Below, one piece after another: positions 24,340 through 37,600 of a DNA stretch of 64,000 nt. Under the pieces are notes generated by a model that had not been told where the DNA came from, ran no database searches, and was given only the letters and a program-made list of their open reading frames with translations. The stretch spans positions 186,001 to 250,000 of the forward strand of contig OY482849.1 in the NCBI GenBank assembly GCA_960531495.1, given 5' to 3'. A program made the translations under genes and the position numbers. Source of the stretch: Zeus faber (lineage: Eukaryota > Chordata > Actinopteri > Zeiformes > Zeidae). Position 1 is the first letter of the stretch, and the number at the start of each line of letters is the position of its first letter.

Positions 24340-25667
24340 TGTCAATTTTTCTTTCATTCTTTCATTCTTTCTTTCAATTGTTCTTTCATTCTTTCTTTCA
24401 ATCTTTCTTTAAATATTTCAATCTTTCAATCTTTCTTTCAATCTTTCAATCTTTCTTTCATTCTTTCTTTCAATCTTTCAATCTTTCTTTCATTCGTTCT
24501 TTCAATCTTTCAATCTTTCAATTTTTCTATCTTTCAATATTTCTTCCAATCATTCAATCTTTCTTTCATTATTTCTTTCAATCTTTCTTTTGTTATTTCT
24601 TTCAATCTTTCTTTCCATCTTTCTTTCAATCTTTCTTTCATTCTTTCTTTCAATCTTTCAATCTTTCTTTCAAACTTTCAATCTTTCTTTCCATCTTTCT
24701 TTCAATCTTTCTTTCCATCTTTCTTTCAATCTTTCTTTCATTCTTTCTTTCAGTCTTTCAATCTTTCTTTCAAACTTTCAATCTTTCTTTCAATCTTTCA
24801 GTCGTTCAATCTTTCTTTCAATCTTTCTTTCAATCTTTCAATCTTCAGTCTTTCAATCTTTCTTTCAAACTTTCAATCTTTCTTTCAATCTTTCAGTCGT
24901 TCAATCTTTCTTTCAATCTTTCAATCATTCAATCTTTCAATCATTCAATCTTTCAATCTTTCTTTCTTTCAATCTTTCTTTCAATCTTTCTTTCATTCTT
25001 TCCTTCAGTCTTTCAATCTTTCTTTCAATCTTTCTTTCAATCTTTCTTTCATTCTTTCTTTCAATCTTTCTTTCAATCTTTCAATCTTTCTTTCAATATA
25101 TCTTTCAATCTTTCTTTTGTTATTCTTTCAATCTTTCTTTCTTTCAATCTTTCTATCCATCTATCTATCAATCTTTTTTTCATTCTTTCTTTCAATCTTT
25201 CTTTTTTCAATCTTTCTTGCAAACTTTCTTTCAATTGTTTAATCTTTCAATCTTTCTTTCATTCTTTCTTTCAGTCTTTCAATCTCTTTTTCATTCTTTC
25301 TTTCAATATTTCAATCTTTCAATCTTTCTGTCATTCTTTCTGTCAATCTTTCAATCTTTGTTTCATTCTTTCTTTCAATCTTTCTTACTTTCAATTTTTC
25401 TATCTTTCAATATTTCTTCCAATCGTTCAATCTTTCTTTTATTATTTCTTTCAATCTTTCTTTCTTTCAATCTTTCTTTCCATCGTTCTTTCAATCTTTC
25501 TTTCATTCTTTCTTTTTTCAATATTACTTTCAATCTGTCAATTTTTCTTTCATTCTTTCATTCTTTCTTTCAATTGTTCTTTCATTCTTTCTTTCAATCT
25601 TTCTTTCTTTCAATCTTTCAATCTTTCTTTCATTCTTTCATTCTTTCTTTCAATCTTTCTTTTTTAA
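24009..25667 (+). repeat. 1.66-kb higher-order block, copy 3 of 5
   Basis: This is the right half of the 521-bp pair plus the full 1.66-kb block. It is identical in translation to copies 2 and 4. Offset to copy 4 is 3,285 bp. Confidence 0.8.
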
Positions 25668-26582
25668 ATCTTTCTTGCAATCTTTCTTTCAATTGTTGAA
25701 TCTTTCAATCTTTCTTTCATTCTTTCTTCCAGTCTTTCAATCTTTTTTTAAATCTTTCTTTCAATCTTTCAATTTTTCAATCTTTCTTTCATTCTTTCTT
25801 TTAATCTTTCAATCTTTCTTTCAATCTTTCAATCTTTCTTTCATTCTTTCTTTCAATCTTTCTGTCTTTCAATTTTTCATTCAATCTTTCTTTCATTCCT
25901 TCTTCAATCTTTCTTTCAAATTTTCTTTCAATCTTTCTTTTTTCAATCGTTCTTTCAATCTTCTTTCATTCTTTCTTTCAGTCTTTCAAAATTTGTTTCA
26001 AACTTTCAATCTTTCAGTCGTTCAATCTTTCTTTCAATCTTTCTTTGAATCTTTCAATCTTCAATCTTTCAATCTATCTTTCAGTCTTTCTTTCAATCAT
26101 TCAATCTTTCAATCTTTCTTTCTTTCTATCTTTCTTTCAATCTTTCTTTCATTCTTTCCTTCAGTCTTTCAATCTTTCTTTCAATCTTTCTTTCAATCTT
26201 TCTTTCAATCTTTCTTTCATTCTTTCTTTCAATCTTTCTTTCAATCTTTCAATCTTTCTTTCAATATTTCTTTCAATCTTTCTTACTTTCAATCTTTCTT
26301 TCTTTAAATCTTTCTTTCAATCTTTCTTTCAAACTTTCATTCTTTATTTCAATCTTTCAATCTTTCAATCTTTCTTTCATTCTTTCTTTCAATCTTTCTT
26401 TCAATCTTTCAGTCTTTCTTTCAATATTTCTTTCAATCTTTCTTTCTTTAAATCTTTCTTTCAATCTTTCTTTCAAACTTTCAATCTTTATTTCAAACTT
26501 TCAATCTTTCAATCTTTCTTTCAATCTTTCTTTCAATCTTTCTTTCAATCTTTCAATCTTTCTTTCATTCTTTCTTTCAATC

Positions 26583-27624
26583 TTTCAATCTTTCTTTAAT
26601 TTTTTCTTTCAATCTTTCTTACTTTCAATTTTTCTATCTTTCAATATTTCTTCCAATCTTTCAATCTTTCTTTTGTTATTCTTTCAATCTTTCTTTCTTT
26701 CAATCTTTCTATCCATCTATCTATCAATCTTTTTTTCATTCTTTCTTTCAATCTTTCTTTTTTCAATCTTTCTTGCAAACTTTCTTTCAATTGTTTAATC
26801 TTTCAATCTTTCTTTCATTCTTTCTTTCAGTCTTTCAATCTCTTTTTCATTCTTTCTTTCAATATTTCAATCTTTCAATCTTTCTGTCATTCTTTCTGTC
26901 AATCTTTCAATCTTTGTTTCATTCTTTCTTTCAATCTTTCTTACTTTCAATTTTTCTATCTTTCAATATTTCTTCCAATCGTTCAATCTTTCTTTTATTA
27001 TTTCTTTCAATCTTTCTTTCTTTCAATCTTTCTTTCCATCTTTCTTTCAATCTTTCTTTCATTCTTTCTTTCAATCTTTCTTTTTTCAATATTTCTTTCA
27101 ATCTTTCAATCTTTCTTTAATTTTTTCTTTCAATCTTTCTTACTTTCAATTTTTCTATCTTTCAATATTTCTTCCAATCTTTCAATCTTTCTTTTGTTAT
27201 TCTTTCAATCTTTCTTTCTTTCAATCTTTCTATCCATCTATCTATCAATCTTTTTTTCATTCTTTCTTTCAATCTTTCTTTTTTCAATCTTTCTTGCAAA
27301 CTTTCTTTCAATTGTTTAATCTTTCAATCTTTCTTTCATTCTTTCTTTCAGTCTTTCAATCTCTTTTTCATTCTTTCTTTCAATATTTCAATCTTTCAAT
27401 CTTTCTGTCATTCTTTCTGTCAATCTTTCAATCTTTGTTTCATTCTTTCTTTCAATCTTTCTTACTTTCAATTTTTCTATCTTTCAATATTTCTTCCAAT
27501 CGTTCAATCTTTCTTTTATTATTTCTTTCAATCTTTCTTTCTTTCAATCTTTCTTTCCATCTTTCTTTCAATCTTTCTTTCATTCTTTCTTTCAATCTTT
27601 CTTTTTTCAATATTTCTTTCAATC
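26583..27624 (+). repeat. Second occurrence of the 521-bp tandem pair
   Basis: The pair at 23,298-24,339 recurs here at +3,285 bp with the same internal junction; CTTGCAAAC markers lie at 26,773 and 27,294. The pair therefore formed first and was later copied inside a larger 3,285-bp duplication. Confidence 0.75.
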
Positions 27625-28952
27625 TGTCAATTTTTCTTTCATTCTTTCATTCTTTCTTTCAATTGTTCTTTCATTCTTTCTTTCAATCTTTCTTTAAATA
27701 TTTCAATCTTTCAATCTTTCTTTCAATCTTTCAATCTTTCTTTCATTCTTTCTTTCAATCTTTCAATCTTTCTTTCATTCGTTCTTTCAATCTTTCAATC
27801 TTTCAATTTTTCTATCTTTCAATATTTCTTCCAATCATTCAATCTTTCTTTCATTATTTCTTTCAATCTTTCTTTTGTTATTTCTTTCAATCTTTCTTTC
27901 CATCTTTCTTTCAATCTTTCTTTCATTCTTTCTTTCAATCTTTCAATCTTTCTTTCAAACTTTCAATCTTTCTTTCCATCTTTCTTTCAATCTTTCTTTC
28001 CATCTTTCTTTCAATCTTTCTTTCATTCTTTCTTTCAGTCTTTCAATCTTTCTTTCAAACTTTCAATCTTTCTTTCAATCTTTCAGTCGTTCAATCTTTC
28101 TTTCAATCTTTCTTTCAATCTTTCAATCTTCAGTCTTTCAATCTTTCTTTCAAACTTTCAATCTTTCTTTCAATCTTTCAGTCGTTCAATCTTTCTTTCA
28201 ATCTTTCAATCATTCAATCTTTCAATCATTCAATCTTTCAATCTTTCTTTCTTTCAATCTTTCTTTCAATCTTTCTTTCATTCTTTCCTTCAGTCTTTCA
28301 ATCTTTCTTTCAATCTTTCTTTCAATCTTTCTTTCATTCTTTCTTTCAATCTTTCTTTCAATCTTTCAATCTTTCTTTCAATATATCTTTCAATCTTTCT
28401 TTTGTTATTCTTTCAATCTTTCTTTCTTTCAATCTTTCTATCCATCTATCTATCAATCTTTTTTTCATTCTTTCTTTCAATCTTTCTTTTTTCAATCTTT
28501 CTTGCAAACTTTCTTTCAATTGTTTAATCTTTCAATCTTTCTTTCATTCTTTCTTTCAGTCTTTCAATCTCTTTTTCATTCTTTCTTTCAATATTTCAAT
28601 CTTTCAATCTTTCTGTCATTCTTTCTGTCAATCTTTCAATCTTTGTTTCATTCTTTCTTTCAATCTTTCTTACTTTCAATTTTTCTATCTTTCAATATTT
28701 CTTCCAATCGTTCAATCTTTCTTTTATTATTTCTTTCAATCTTTCTTTCTTTCAATCTTTCTTTCCATCGTTCTTTCAATCTTTCTTTCATTCTTTCTTT
28801 TTTCAATATTACTTTCAATCTGTCAATTTTTCTTTCATTCTTTCATTCTTTCTTTCAATTGTTCTTTCATTCTTTCTTTCAATCTTTCTTTCTTTCAATC
28901 TTTCAATCTTTCTTTCATTCTTTCATTCTTTCTTTCAATCTTTCTTTTTTAA
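27294..28952 (+). repeat. 1.66-kb higher-order block, copy 4 of 5
   Basis: This copy is identical in translation to copies 2 and 3. Just downstream, at about 29,105, it has CTTTCTTTTAATC where copies 1-3 have CTTTCTTTCAATC, one of few distinguishing changes. Confidence 0.8.
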
Positions 28953-29277
28953 ATCTTTCTTGCAATCTTTCTTTCAATTGTTGAATCTTTCAATCTTTCT
29001 TTCATTCTTTCTTCCAGTCTTTCAATCTTTTTTTAAATCTTTCTTTCAATCTTTCAATTTTTCAATCTTTCTTTCATTCTTTCTTTTAATCTTTCAATCT
29101 TTCTTTTAATCTTTCAATCTTTCTTTCATTCTTTCTTTCAATCTTTCTGTCTTTCAATTTTTCATTCAATCTTTCTTTCATTCCTTCTTCAATCTTTCTT
29201 TCAAATTTTCTTTCAATCTTTCTTTTTTCAATCGTTCTTTCAATCTTCTTTCATTCTTTCTTTCAGTCTTTCAAAAT

Positions 29278-31465
29278 TTGTTTCAAACTTTCAATCTTTC
29301 TTTCAATCTTTCAGTCGTTCAATCTTTCTTTCAATCTTTCTTTGAATCTTTCAATCTTCAATCTTTCAATCTATCTTTCAGTCTTTCTTTCAATCATTCA
29401 ATCTTTCAATCTTTCTTTCAATCTTTCTTTCTTTCTATCTTTCTTTCAATCTTTCTTTCAATCTTTCTTTCATTCTTTCCTTCAGTCTTTCAATCTTTCT
29501 TTCAATCTTTCTTTCATTCTTTCTTTCAATCTTTCTTTCAATCTTTCAATCTTTCTTTCAATATTTCTTTCAATCTTTCTTACTTTCAATCTTTCTTTCT
29601 TTAAATCTTTCTTTCAATCTTTCTTTCAAACTTTCATTCTTTATTTCAATCTTTCAATCTTTCAATCTTTCTTTCATTCTTTCTTTCAATCTTTCTTTCA
29701 ATCTTTCAGTCTTTCTTTCAATATTTCTTTCAATCTTTCTTTCTTTAAATCTTTCTTTCAATCTTTCTTTCAAACTTTCAATCTTTATTTCAAACTTTCA
29801 ATCTTTCAATCTTTCTTTCAATCTTTCTTTCAATCTTTCTTTCAATCTTTTAATCTTTCTTTCATTCTTTCTTTCAATCTTTCAATCTTTCTTTAATTTT
29901 TTCTTTCAATCTTTCTTACTTTCAATTTTTCTATCTTTCAATATTTCTTCCAATCTTTCAATCTTTCTTTTGTTATTCTTTCAATCTTTCTTTCTTTCAA
30001 TCTTTCTATCCATGTATCTATCAATCTTTTTTTCATTCTTTCTTTCAATCTTTCTTTTTTCAATCTTTCTTGCAAACTTTCTTTCAATTGTTTAATCTTT
30101 CAATCTTTCTTTCATTCTTTCTTTCAGTCTTTCAATCTCTTTTTCATTCTTTCTTTCAATATTTCAATCTTTCAATCTTTCTGTCATTCTTTCTGTCAAT
30201 CTTTCAATCTTTGTTTCATTCTTTCTTTCAATCTTTCTTACTTTCAATTTTTCTATCTTTCAATATTTCTTCCAATCGTTCAATCTTTCTTTTATTATTT
30301 CTTTCAATCTTTCTTTCTTTCAATCTTTCTTTCATTCTTTCTTTCAATCTTTCTTTTTTCAATATTTCTTTCAATCTGTCAATTTTTCTTTCATTCTTTC
30401 ATTCTTTCTTTCAATTGTTCTTTCATTCTTTCTTTCAATCTTTCTTTCTTTCAATCTTTCAATCTTTCTTTCATTCTTTCATTCTTTCTTTCAATCTTTC
30501 TTTTTTAAATCTTTCTTGCAATCTTTCTTTCAATTGTTGAATCTTTCAATCTTTCTTTCATTCTTTCTTCCAGTCTTTCAATCTTTTTTTAAATCTTTCT
30601 TTCAATCTTTCAATTTTTCAATCTTTCTTTCATTCTTTCTTTTAATCTTTCAATCTTTCTTTCAATCTTTCAATCTTTCTTTCATTCGTTCTTTCAATCT
30701 TTCTGTCTTTCAATTTTTCATTCAATCTTTCTTTCATTCCTTCTTCAATCTTTCTTTCAAATTTTCTTTCAATCTTTCTTTTTTCAATCTTTCTTTCAAT
30801 CTTTCTTTCATTCTTTCTTTCAGTCTTTCAAAATTTGTTTCAAACTTTCAATCTTTCTTTCAATCTTTCAGTCGTTCAATCTTTCTTTCAATCTTTCTTT
30901 GAATCTTTCAATCTTCAATCTTTCAATCTATCTTTCAGTCTTTCTTTCAATCATTCAATCTTTCAATCTTTCTTTCAATCTTTCTTTCTTTCTATCTTTC
31001 TTTCAATCTTTCTTTCATTCTTTCCTTCAGTCTTTCAATCTTTCTTTCAATCTTTCTTTCAATCTTTCTTTCAATCTTTCTTTCATTCTTTCTTTCAATC
31101 TTTCTTTCAATCTTTCAATCTTTCTTTCAATATTTCTTTCAATCTTTCTTACTTTCAATCTTTCTTTCTTTAAATCTTTCTTTCAATCTTTCTTTCAAAC
31201 TTTCATTCTTTATTTCAATCTTTCAATCTTTCAATCTTTCTTTCATTCTTTCTTTCAATCTTTCTTTCAATCTTTCAGTCTTTCTTTCAATATTTCTTTC
31301 AATCTTTCTTTCTTTAAATCTTTCTTTCAATCTTTCTTTCAAACTTTCAATCTTTATTTCAAACTTTCAATCTTTCAATCTTTCTTTCAATCTTTCTTTC
31401 AATCTTTCTTTCAATCTTTCAATCTTTCTTTCATTCTTTCTTTCAATCTTTCAATCTTTCTTTAA
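29278..31465 (+). repeat. Long-range duplicate of 11,647-14,532
   Basis: Sequence here matches the region starting at 11,647 at an offset of 17,631 bp, then 17,682 bp after a 51-bp indel. The match includes private variants: CATGTATCT with G at 12,383 and 30,014, and CAATCTTTTAATC at 12,220 and 29,851. The 749-bp local duplication of the left copy is absent here. Confidence 0.75.
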
Positions 31466-31638
31466 TTTTTTCTTTCAATCTTTCTTACTTTCAATTTTTC
31501 TATCTTTCAATATTTCTTCCAATCTTTCAATCTTTCTTTTGTTATTCTTTCAATCTTTCTTTCTTTCAATCTTTCTATCCATCTATCTATCAATCTTTTT
31601 TTCATTCTTTCTTTCAATCTTTCTTTTTTCAATCTTTC

Positions 31639-33273
31639 TTGCAAACTTTCTTTCAATTGTTTAATCTTTCAATCTTTCTTTCATTCTTTCTTTCAGTCTT
31701 TCAATCTCTTTTTCATTCTTTCTTTCAATATTTCAATCTTTCAATCTTTCTGTCATTCTTTCTGTCAATCTTTCAATCTTTGTTTCATTCTTTCTTTCAA
31801 TCTTTCTTACTTTCAATTTTTCTATCTTTCAATATTTCTTCCAATCGTTCAATCTTTCTTTTATTATTTCTTTCAATCTTTCTTTCTTTCAATCTTTCTT
31901 TCATTCTTTCTTTCAATCTTTCTTTTTTCAATATTTCTTTCAATCTGTCAATTTTTCTTTCATTCTTTCATTCTTTCTTTCAATTGTTCTTTCATTCTTT
32001 CTTTCAATCTTTCTTTAAATATTTCAATCTTTCAATCTTTCTTTCAATCTTTCAATCTTTCTTTCATTCTTTCTTTCAATCTTTCAATCTTTCTTTCATT
32101 CGTTCTTTCAATCTTTCAATCTTTCAATTTTTCTATCTTTCAATATTTCTTCCAATCATTCAATCTTTCTTTCATTATTTCTTTCAATCTTTCTTTTGTT
32201 ATTTCTTTCAATCTTTCTTTCCATCTTTCTTTCAATCTTTCTTTCATTCTTTCTTTCAATCTTTCAATCTTTCTTTCAAACTTTCAATCTTTCTTTCCAT
32301 CTTTCTTTCAATCTTTCTTTCCATCTTTCTTTCAATCTTTCTTTCATTCTTTCTTTCAGTCTTTCAATCTTTCTTTCAAACTTTCAATCTTTCTTTCAAT
32401 CTTTCAGTCGTTCAATCTTTCTTTCAATCTTTCTTTCAATCTTTCAATCTTCAGTCTTTCAATCTTTCTTTCAAACTTTCAATCTTTCTTTCAATCTTTC
32501 AGTCGTTCAATCTTTCTTTCAATCTTTCAATCATTCAATCTTTCAATCATTCAATCTTTCAATCTTTCTTTCTTTCAATCTTTCTTTCAATCTTTCTTTC
32601 ATTCTTTCCTTCAGTCTTTCAATCTTTCTTTCAATCTTTCTTTCAATCTTTCTTTCATTCTTTCTTTCAATCTTTCTTTCAATCTTTCAATCTTTCTTTC
32701 AATATATCTTTCAATCTTTCTTTTGTTATTCTTTCAATCTTTCTTTCTTTCAATCTTTCTATCCATCTATCTATCAATCTTTTTTTCATTCTTTCTTTCA
32801 ATCTTTCTTTTTTCAATCTTTCTTGCAAACTTTCTTTCAATTGTTTAATCTTTCAATCTTTCTTTCATTCTTTCTTTCAGTCTTTCAATCTCTTTTTCAT
32901 TCTTTCTTTCAATATTTCAATCTTTCAATCTTTCTGTCATTCTTTCTGTCAATCTTTCAATCTTTGTTTCATTCTTTCTTTCAATCTTTCTTACTTTCAA
33001 TTTTTCTATCTTTCAATATTTCTTCCAATCGTTCAATCTTTCTTTTATTATTTCTTTCAATCTTTCTTTCTTTCAATCTTTCTTTCCATCGTTCTTTCAA
33101 TCTTTCTTTCATTCTTTCTTTTTTCAATATTACTTTCAATCTGTCAATTTTTCTTTCATTCTTTCATTCTTTCTTTCAATTGTTCTTTCATTCTTTCTTT
33201 CAATCTTTCTTTCTTTCAATCTTTCAATCTTTCTTTCATTCTTTCATTCTTTCTTTCAATCTTTCTTTTTTAA
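31639..33273 (+). repeat. 1.66-kb higher-order block, copy 5 of 5 (24-bp shorter)
   Basis: This copy matches the other four blocks but lacks 24 bases near 31,900 (one CATCTTTCTTTC-type segment), leaving 544 open codons. The same 24-bp absence is seen at about 12,690 and 30,325, so this copy is a mosaic between two block families. Confidence 0.78.
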
Positions 33274-34639
33274 ATCTTTCTTGCAATCTTTCTTTCAATT
33301 GTTGAATCTTTCAATCTTTCTTTCATTCTTTCTTCCAGTCTTTCAATCTTTTTTTAAATCTTTCTTTCAATCTTTCAATTTTTCAATCTTTCTTTCATTC
33401 TTTCTTTTAATCTTTCAATCTTTCTTTCAATCTTTCAATCTTTCTTTCATTCTTTCTTTCAATCTTTCTGTCTTTCAATTTTTCATTCAATCTTTCTTTC
33501 ATTCCTTCTTCAATCTTTCTTTCAAATTTTCTTTCAATCTTTCTTTTTTCAATCGTTCTTTCAATCTTCTTTCATTCTTTCTTTCAGTCTTTCAAAATTT
33601 GTTTCAAACTTTCAATCTTTCAGTCGTTCAATCTTTCTTTCAATCTTTCTTTGAATCTTTCAATCTTCAATCTTTCAATCTATCTTTCAGTCTTTCTTTC
33701 AATCATTCAATCTTTCAATCTTTCTTTCTTTCTATCTTTCTTTCAATCTTTCTTTCATTCTTTCCTTCAGTCTTTCAATCTTTCTTTCAATCTTTCTTTC
33801 AATCTTTCTTTCAATCTTTCTTTCATTCTTTCTTTCAATCTTTCTTTCAATCTTTCAATCTTTCTTTCAATATTTCTTTCAATCTTTCTTACTTTCAATC
33901 TTTCTTTCTTTAAATCTTTCTTTCAATCTTTCTTTCAAACTTTCATTCTTTATTTCAATCTTTCAATCTTTCAATCTTTCTTTCATTCTTTCTTTCAATC
34001 TTTCTTTCAATCTTTCAGTCTTTCTTTCAATATTTCTTTCAATCTTTCTTTCTTTAAATCTTTCTTTCAATCTTTCTTTCAAACTTTCAATCTTTATTTC
34101 AAACTTTCAATCTTTCAACCTTTCTTTCAATCTTTCTTTCAATCTTTCTTTCAATCTTTCAATCTTTCTTTCATTCTTTCTTTCAATCTTTCAATCTTTC
34201 TTTAATTTTTTCTTTCAATCTTTCTTACTTTCAATTTTTCTATCTTTCAATATTTCTTCCAATCTTTCAATCTTTCTTTTGTTATTCTTTCAATCTTTCT
34301 ATCCATCTATCTATCAATCTTTTTTTCATTCTTTCTTTCAATCTTTCTTTTTTCAATCTTTCTTGCAAACTTTCTTTCTATTGTTTAATCTTTCAATCTT
34401 TCTTTCATTCTTTCTTTCAGTCTTTCAATCTCTTTTTCATTCTTTCTTTCAATATTTCAATCTTTCAATCTTTCTGTCATTCTTTCTGTCAATCTTTCAA
34501 TCTTTGTTTCATTCTTTCTTTCAATCTTTCTTACTTTCAATTTTTCTATCTTTCAATATTTCTTCCAATCGTTCAATCTTTCTTTTATTATTTCTTTCAA
34601 TCTTTCTTTCTTTCAATCTTTCTTTCCATCTTTCTTTCA

Positions 34640-37600
34640 ATCTTTCTTTCATTCTTTCTTTCAATCTTTCTTTTTTCAATATTTCTTTCAATCTGTCAAT
34701 TTTTCTTTCATTCTTTCATTCTTTCTTTCAATTGTTCTTTCATTCTTTCTTTCAATCTTTCTTTAAATATTTCAATCTTTCAATCTTTCTTTCAATCTTT
34801 CAATCTTTCAATTTTTCTATCTTTCAATATTTCTTCCAATCATTCAATCTTTCTTTCATTATTTCTTTCAATCTTTCTTTTGTTATTTCTTTCAATCTTT
34901 CTTTCTTTCAATCTTTCTTTCCATCTTTCTTTCAATCTTTCTTTCATTCTTTCTTTCAATCTTTCAATCTTTCTTTCAAACTTTCAATCTTTCTTTCCAT
35001 CTTTCTTTCAATCTTTCTTTCCATCTTTCTTTCAATCTTTCTTTCATTATTTCTTTCAGTCTTTCAATCTTTCTTTCAAACTTTCAATCTTTCTTTCAAT
35101 CTTTCAGTCGTTCAATCTTTCTTTCAATCTTTCTTTCAATCTTTCAATCTTCAGTCTTTCAATCTTTCTTTCAAACTTTCAATCTTTCTTTCAATCTTTC
35201 AGTCGTTCAATCTTTCTTTCAATCTTTCTTTCAATCTTTCAATCATTCAATCTTTCAATCATTCAATCTTTCAATCTTTCTTTCTTTCAATCTTTCTTTC
35301 AATCTTTCTTTCATTCTTTCCTTCAGTCTTTCAATCTTTCTTTCAATCTTTCTTTCATTCTTTCTTTCAATCTTTCTTTCAATCTTTCAATCTTTCTTTC
35401 AATATATCTTTCAATCTTTCTTTTGTTATTCTTTCAATCTTTCTTTCTTTCAATCTTTCTATCCATCTATCTATCAATCTTTTTTTCATTCTTTCTTTCA
35501 ATCTTTCTTTTTTCAATCTTTCTTGCAAACTTTCTTTCAATTGTTTAATCTTTCAATCTTTCTTTCATTCTTTCTTTCAGTCTTTCAATCTCTTTTTCAT
35601 TCTTTCTTTCAATATTTCAATCTTTCAATCTTTCTGTCATTCTTTCTGTCAATCTTTCAATCTTTCTTTCATCCTTTCTTTCAATCTTTCTTACTTTCAA
35701 TTTTTCTATCTTTCAATATTTCTTCCAATCGTTCAATCTTTCTTTTATTATTTCTTTCAATCTTTCTTTCTTTCAATCTTTCTTTCCATCTTTCTTTCAT
35801 TCTTTCTTTCAATCTTTCTTTTTTCAATATTTCTTTCAATCTGTCAATTTTTCTTTCATTCTTTCATTCTTTCTTTCAATTGTTCTTTCATTCTTTCTTT
35901 CAATCTTTCTTTAAATATTTCAATCTTTCAATCTTTCTTTCAATCTTTCAATCTTTCTTTCATTCTTTCTTTCAATCTTTCAATCTTTCATTCATTCGTT
36001 CTTTCAATCTTTCAATCTTTCAATTTTTCTATCTTTCAATATTTCTTCCAATCGTTCAATCTTTCTTTCATTATTTCTTTCAATCTTTCTTTTGTTATTT
36101 CTTTCAATATTTCTTCATTTCAATCTTTCTTTCCATCTTTCTTTCAATCTTTCTTTCATTCTTTCTTTCAATCTTTCAATCTTTCTTTCAAACTTTCAAT
36201 CTTTCTTTCCATCTTTCTTTCAATCTTTCTTTCATTATTTCTTTCAGTCTTTCAATCTTTCTTTCAAACTTTCAATCTTTCTTTCAATCTTTCAGTCGTT
36301 CAAGCTTTCTTTCAATCTTTCTTTCAATCTTTCAATCTTCAGTCTTTCAATCTTTCTTTCAAACTTTCAATCTTTCTTTCAATCTTTCAGTCGTTCAATC
36401 TTTCTTTCAATCTTTCTTTCAATCTTTCAATCATTCAATCTTTCAATCATTCAATCTTTCAATCTTTTTTTCTTTCAATCTTTCTTTCAATCTTTCTATC
36501 ATTCTTTCCATCAGTCTTTCAATCTTTCTTTCAATCTTTCTTTCAATCTTTCTTTCATTCTTTCTTTCAATCTTTCTTTCAATCTTTCAATCTTTCTTTC
36601 AATATGTCTTTCAATCTTTCTTACTTTCAATCTTTCTTTTTTAAATCTTTCTTTCAATCTTTCTTTCAATCTTTCTTTCAAACTTTCATTCTTTATTTCA
36701 ATCTTTCAATCATTCAATCTTTCTTTCATTCTTTATTTCAATCTTTCAATCTTTCAATCTTTCTTTCATTCTTTCTTTCAATCTTTCTTTCAATCTTTCA
36801 ATCTTTCTTTCAATATTTCTTTCAATCTTTCTTTCTTTAAATCTTTCTTTCAATCTTTCTTTCAAACTTTCAATCTTTCTTTCAAACTTTCAATCTTTAT
36901 TTCAATCTTTCAATCTTCAAGCTTTCTTTCAATCTTTCTTTCAAACTTTCAATCTTTATTTCAATCTTTCAATCTTCAATCTTTCTTTCAATCTTTCTTT
37001 CAATCTTTCAATCTTTCTTTCATTCTTTCTTTCAATATTTCAATCTTTCTTTCATTCTTTCTTTCAATCTTTCAATCTTTCTTTAATTCTTTCTTTCATT
37101 CTTTCTTACTTTCAATTTTTCTATCTTTCAATATTTCTTCCAATCTTTCAATCTTTCTTTTGTTATTCTTTCAATCTTTCTTTCTTTCAATCTTTCTATC
37201 CATCTATCTTTCAATCTTTCTTTCATTCTTTCTTTCAATCTTTCTTTTTTCAAACTTTCTTGCAAACTTTCTTTCAATTGTTTAATCTTTCAATCTTTCT
37301 TTCATTCTTTCTTTCAGTCTTTCAATCTTTTTTTCATTCTTTCTTTCAATATTTCAATCTTTCAATCTTTCTTTCATTCTTTCTTTCAATCTTTCAATCT
37401 TTCTTTCATTCTTTCTTGCAATCTTTCTTTCAATTGTTTAATCTTTCAATCTTTCTTTCATTCTTTCCTTCAGTGTTTTAATCTTTTTTTCAATCTTTCT
37501 TTCATTCTTTCTTTCAATCGTTCTTTCTTTCGTTTAGTCTTTCTTTCAATCTTTCAATTTTTCAATCTTTCTTTCATTCTTTCTTTTAATCTTTCAATCT

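Larger units (their letters stand above)
11150..34639 (+). repeat. Pyrimidine-rich satellite, homogenised core block
   Basis: The same lattice continues for 23.5 kb with frequent marker strings such as CTTGCAAACTTTC followed by CAATTGTTTAATC, and TATCCATCTATCTATC. Segments of 0.5-4 kb recur at offsets of 521, 749, 1,554, 3,285, 4,135, 4,321 and 5,168 bp and at about 17.6 kb, many with few or no differences. The pattern indicates repeated, recent, overlapping duplications. Listed sub-features give the clearest copies. No gene was recognised. Confidence 0.9.

Noticed and set aside
34279-36840. Very long + strand open frames in the pyrimidine satellite (up to 853 codons), rich in Phe, Leu, Ser, Asn and Gln
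   Set aside because: With almost no G, TAG and TGA can hardly form and TAA arises only from rarer words. All three + frames are open for long stretches, apparent starts are usually TTG, and composition simply mirrors the 4-base words.
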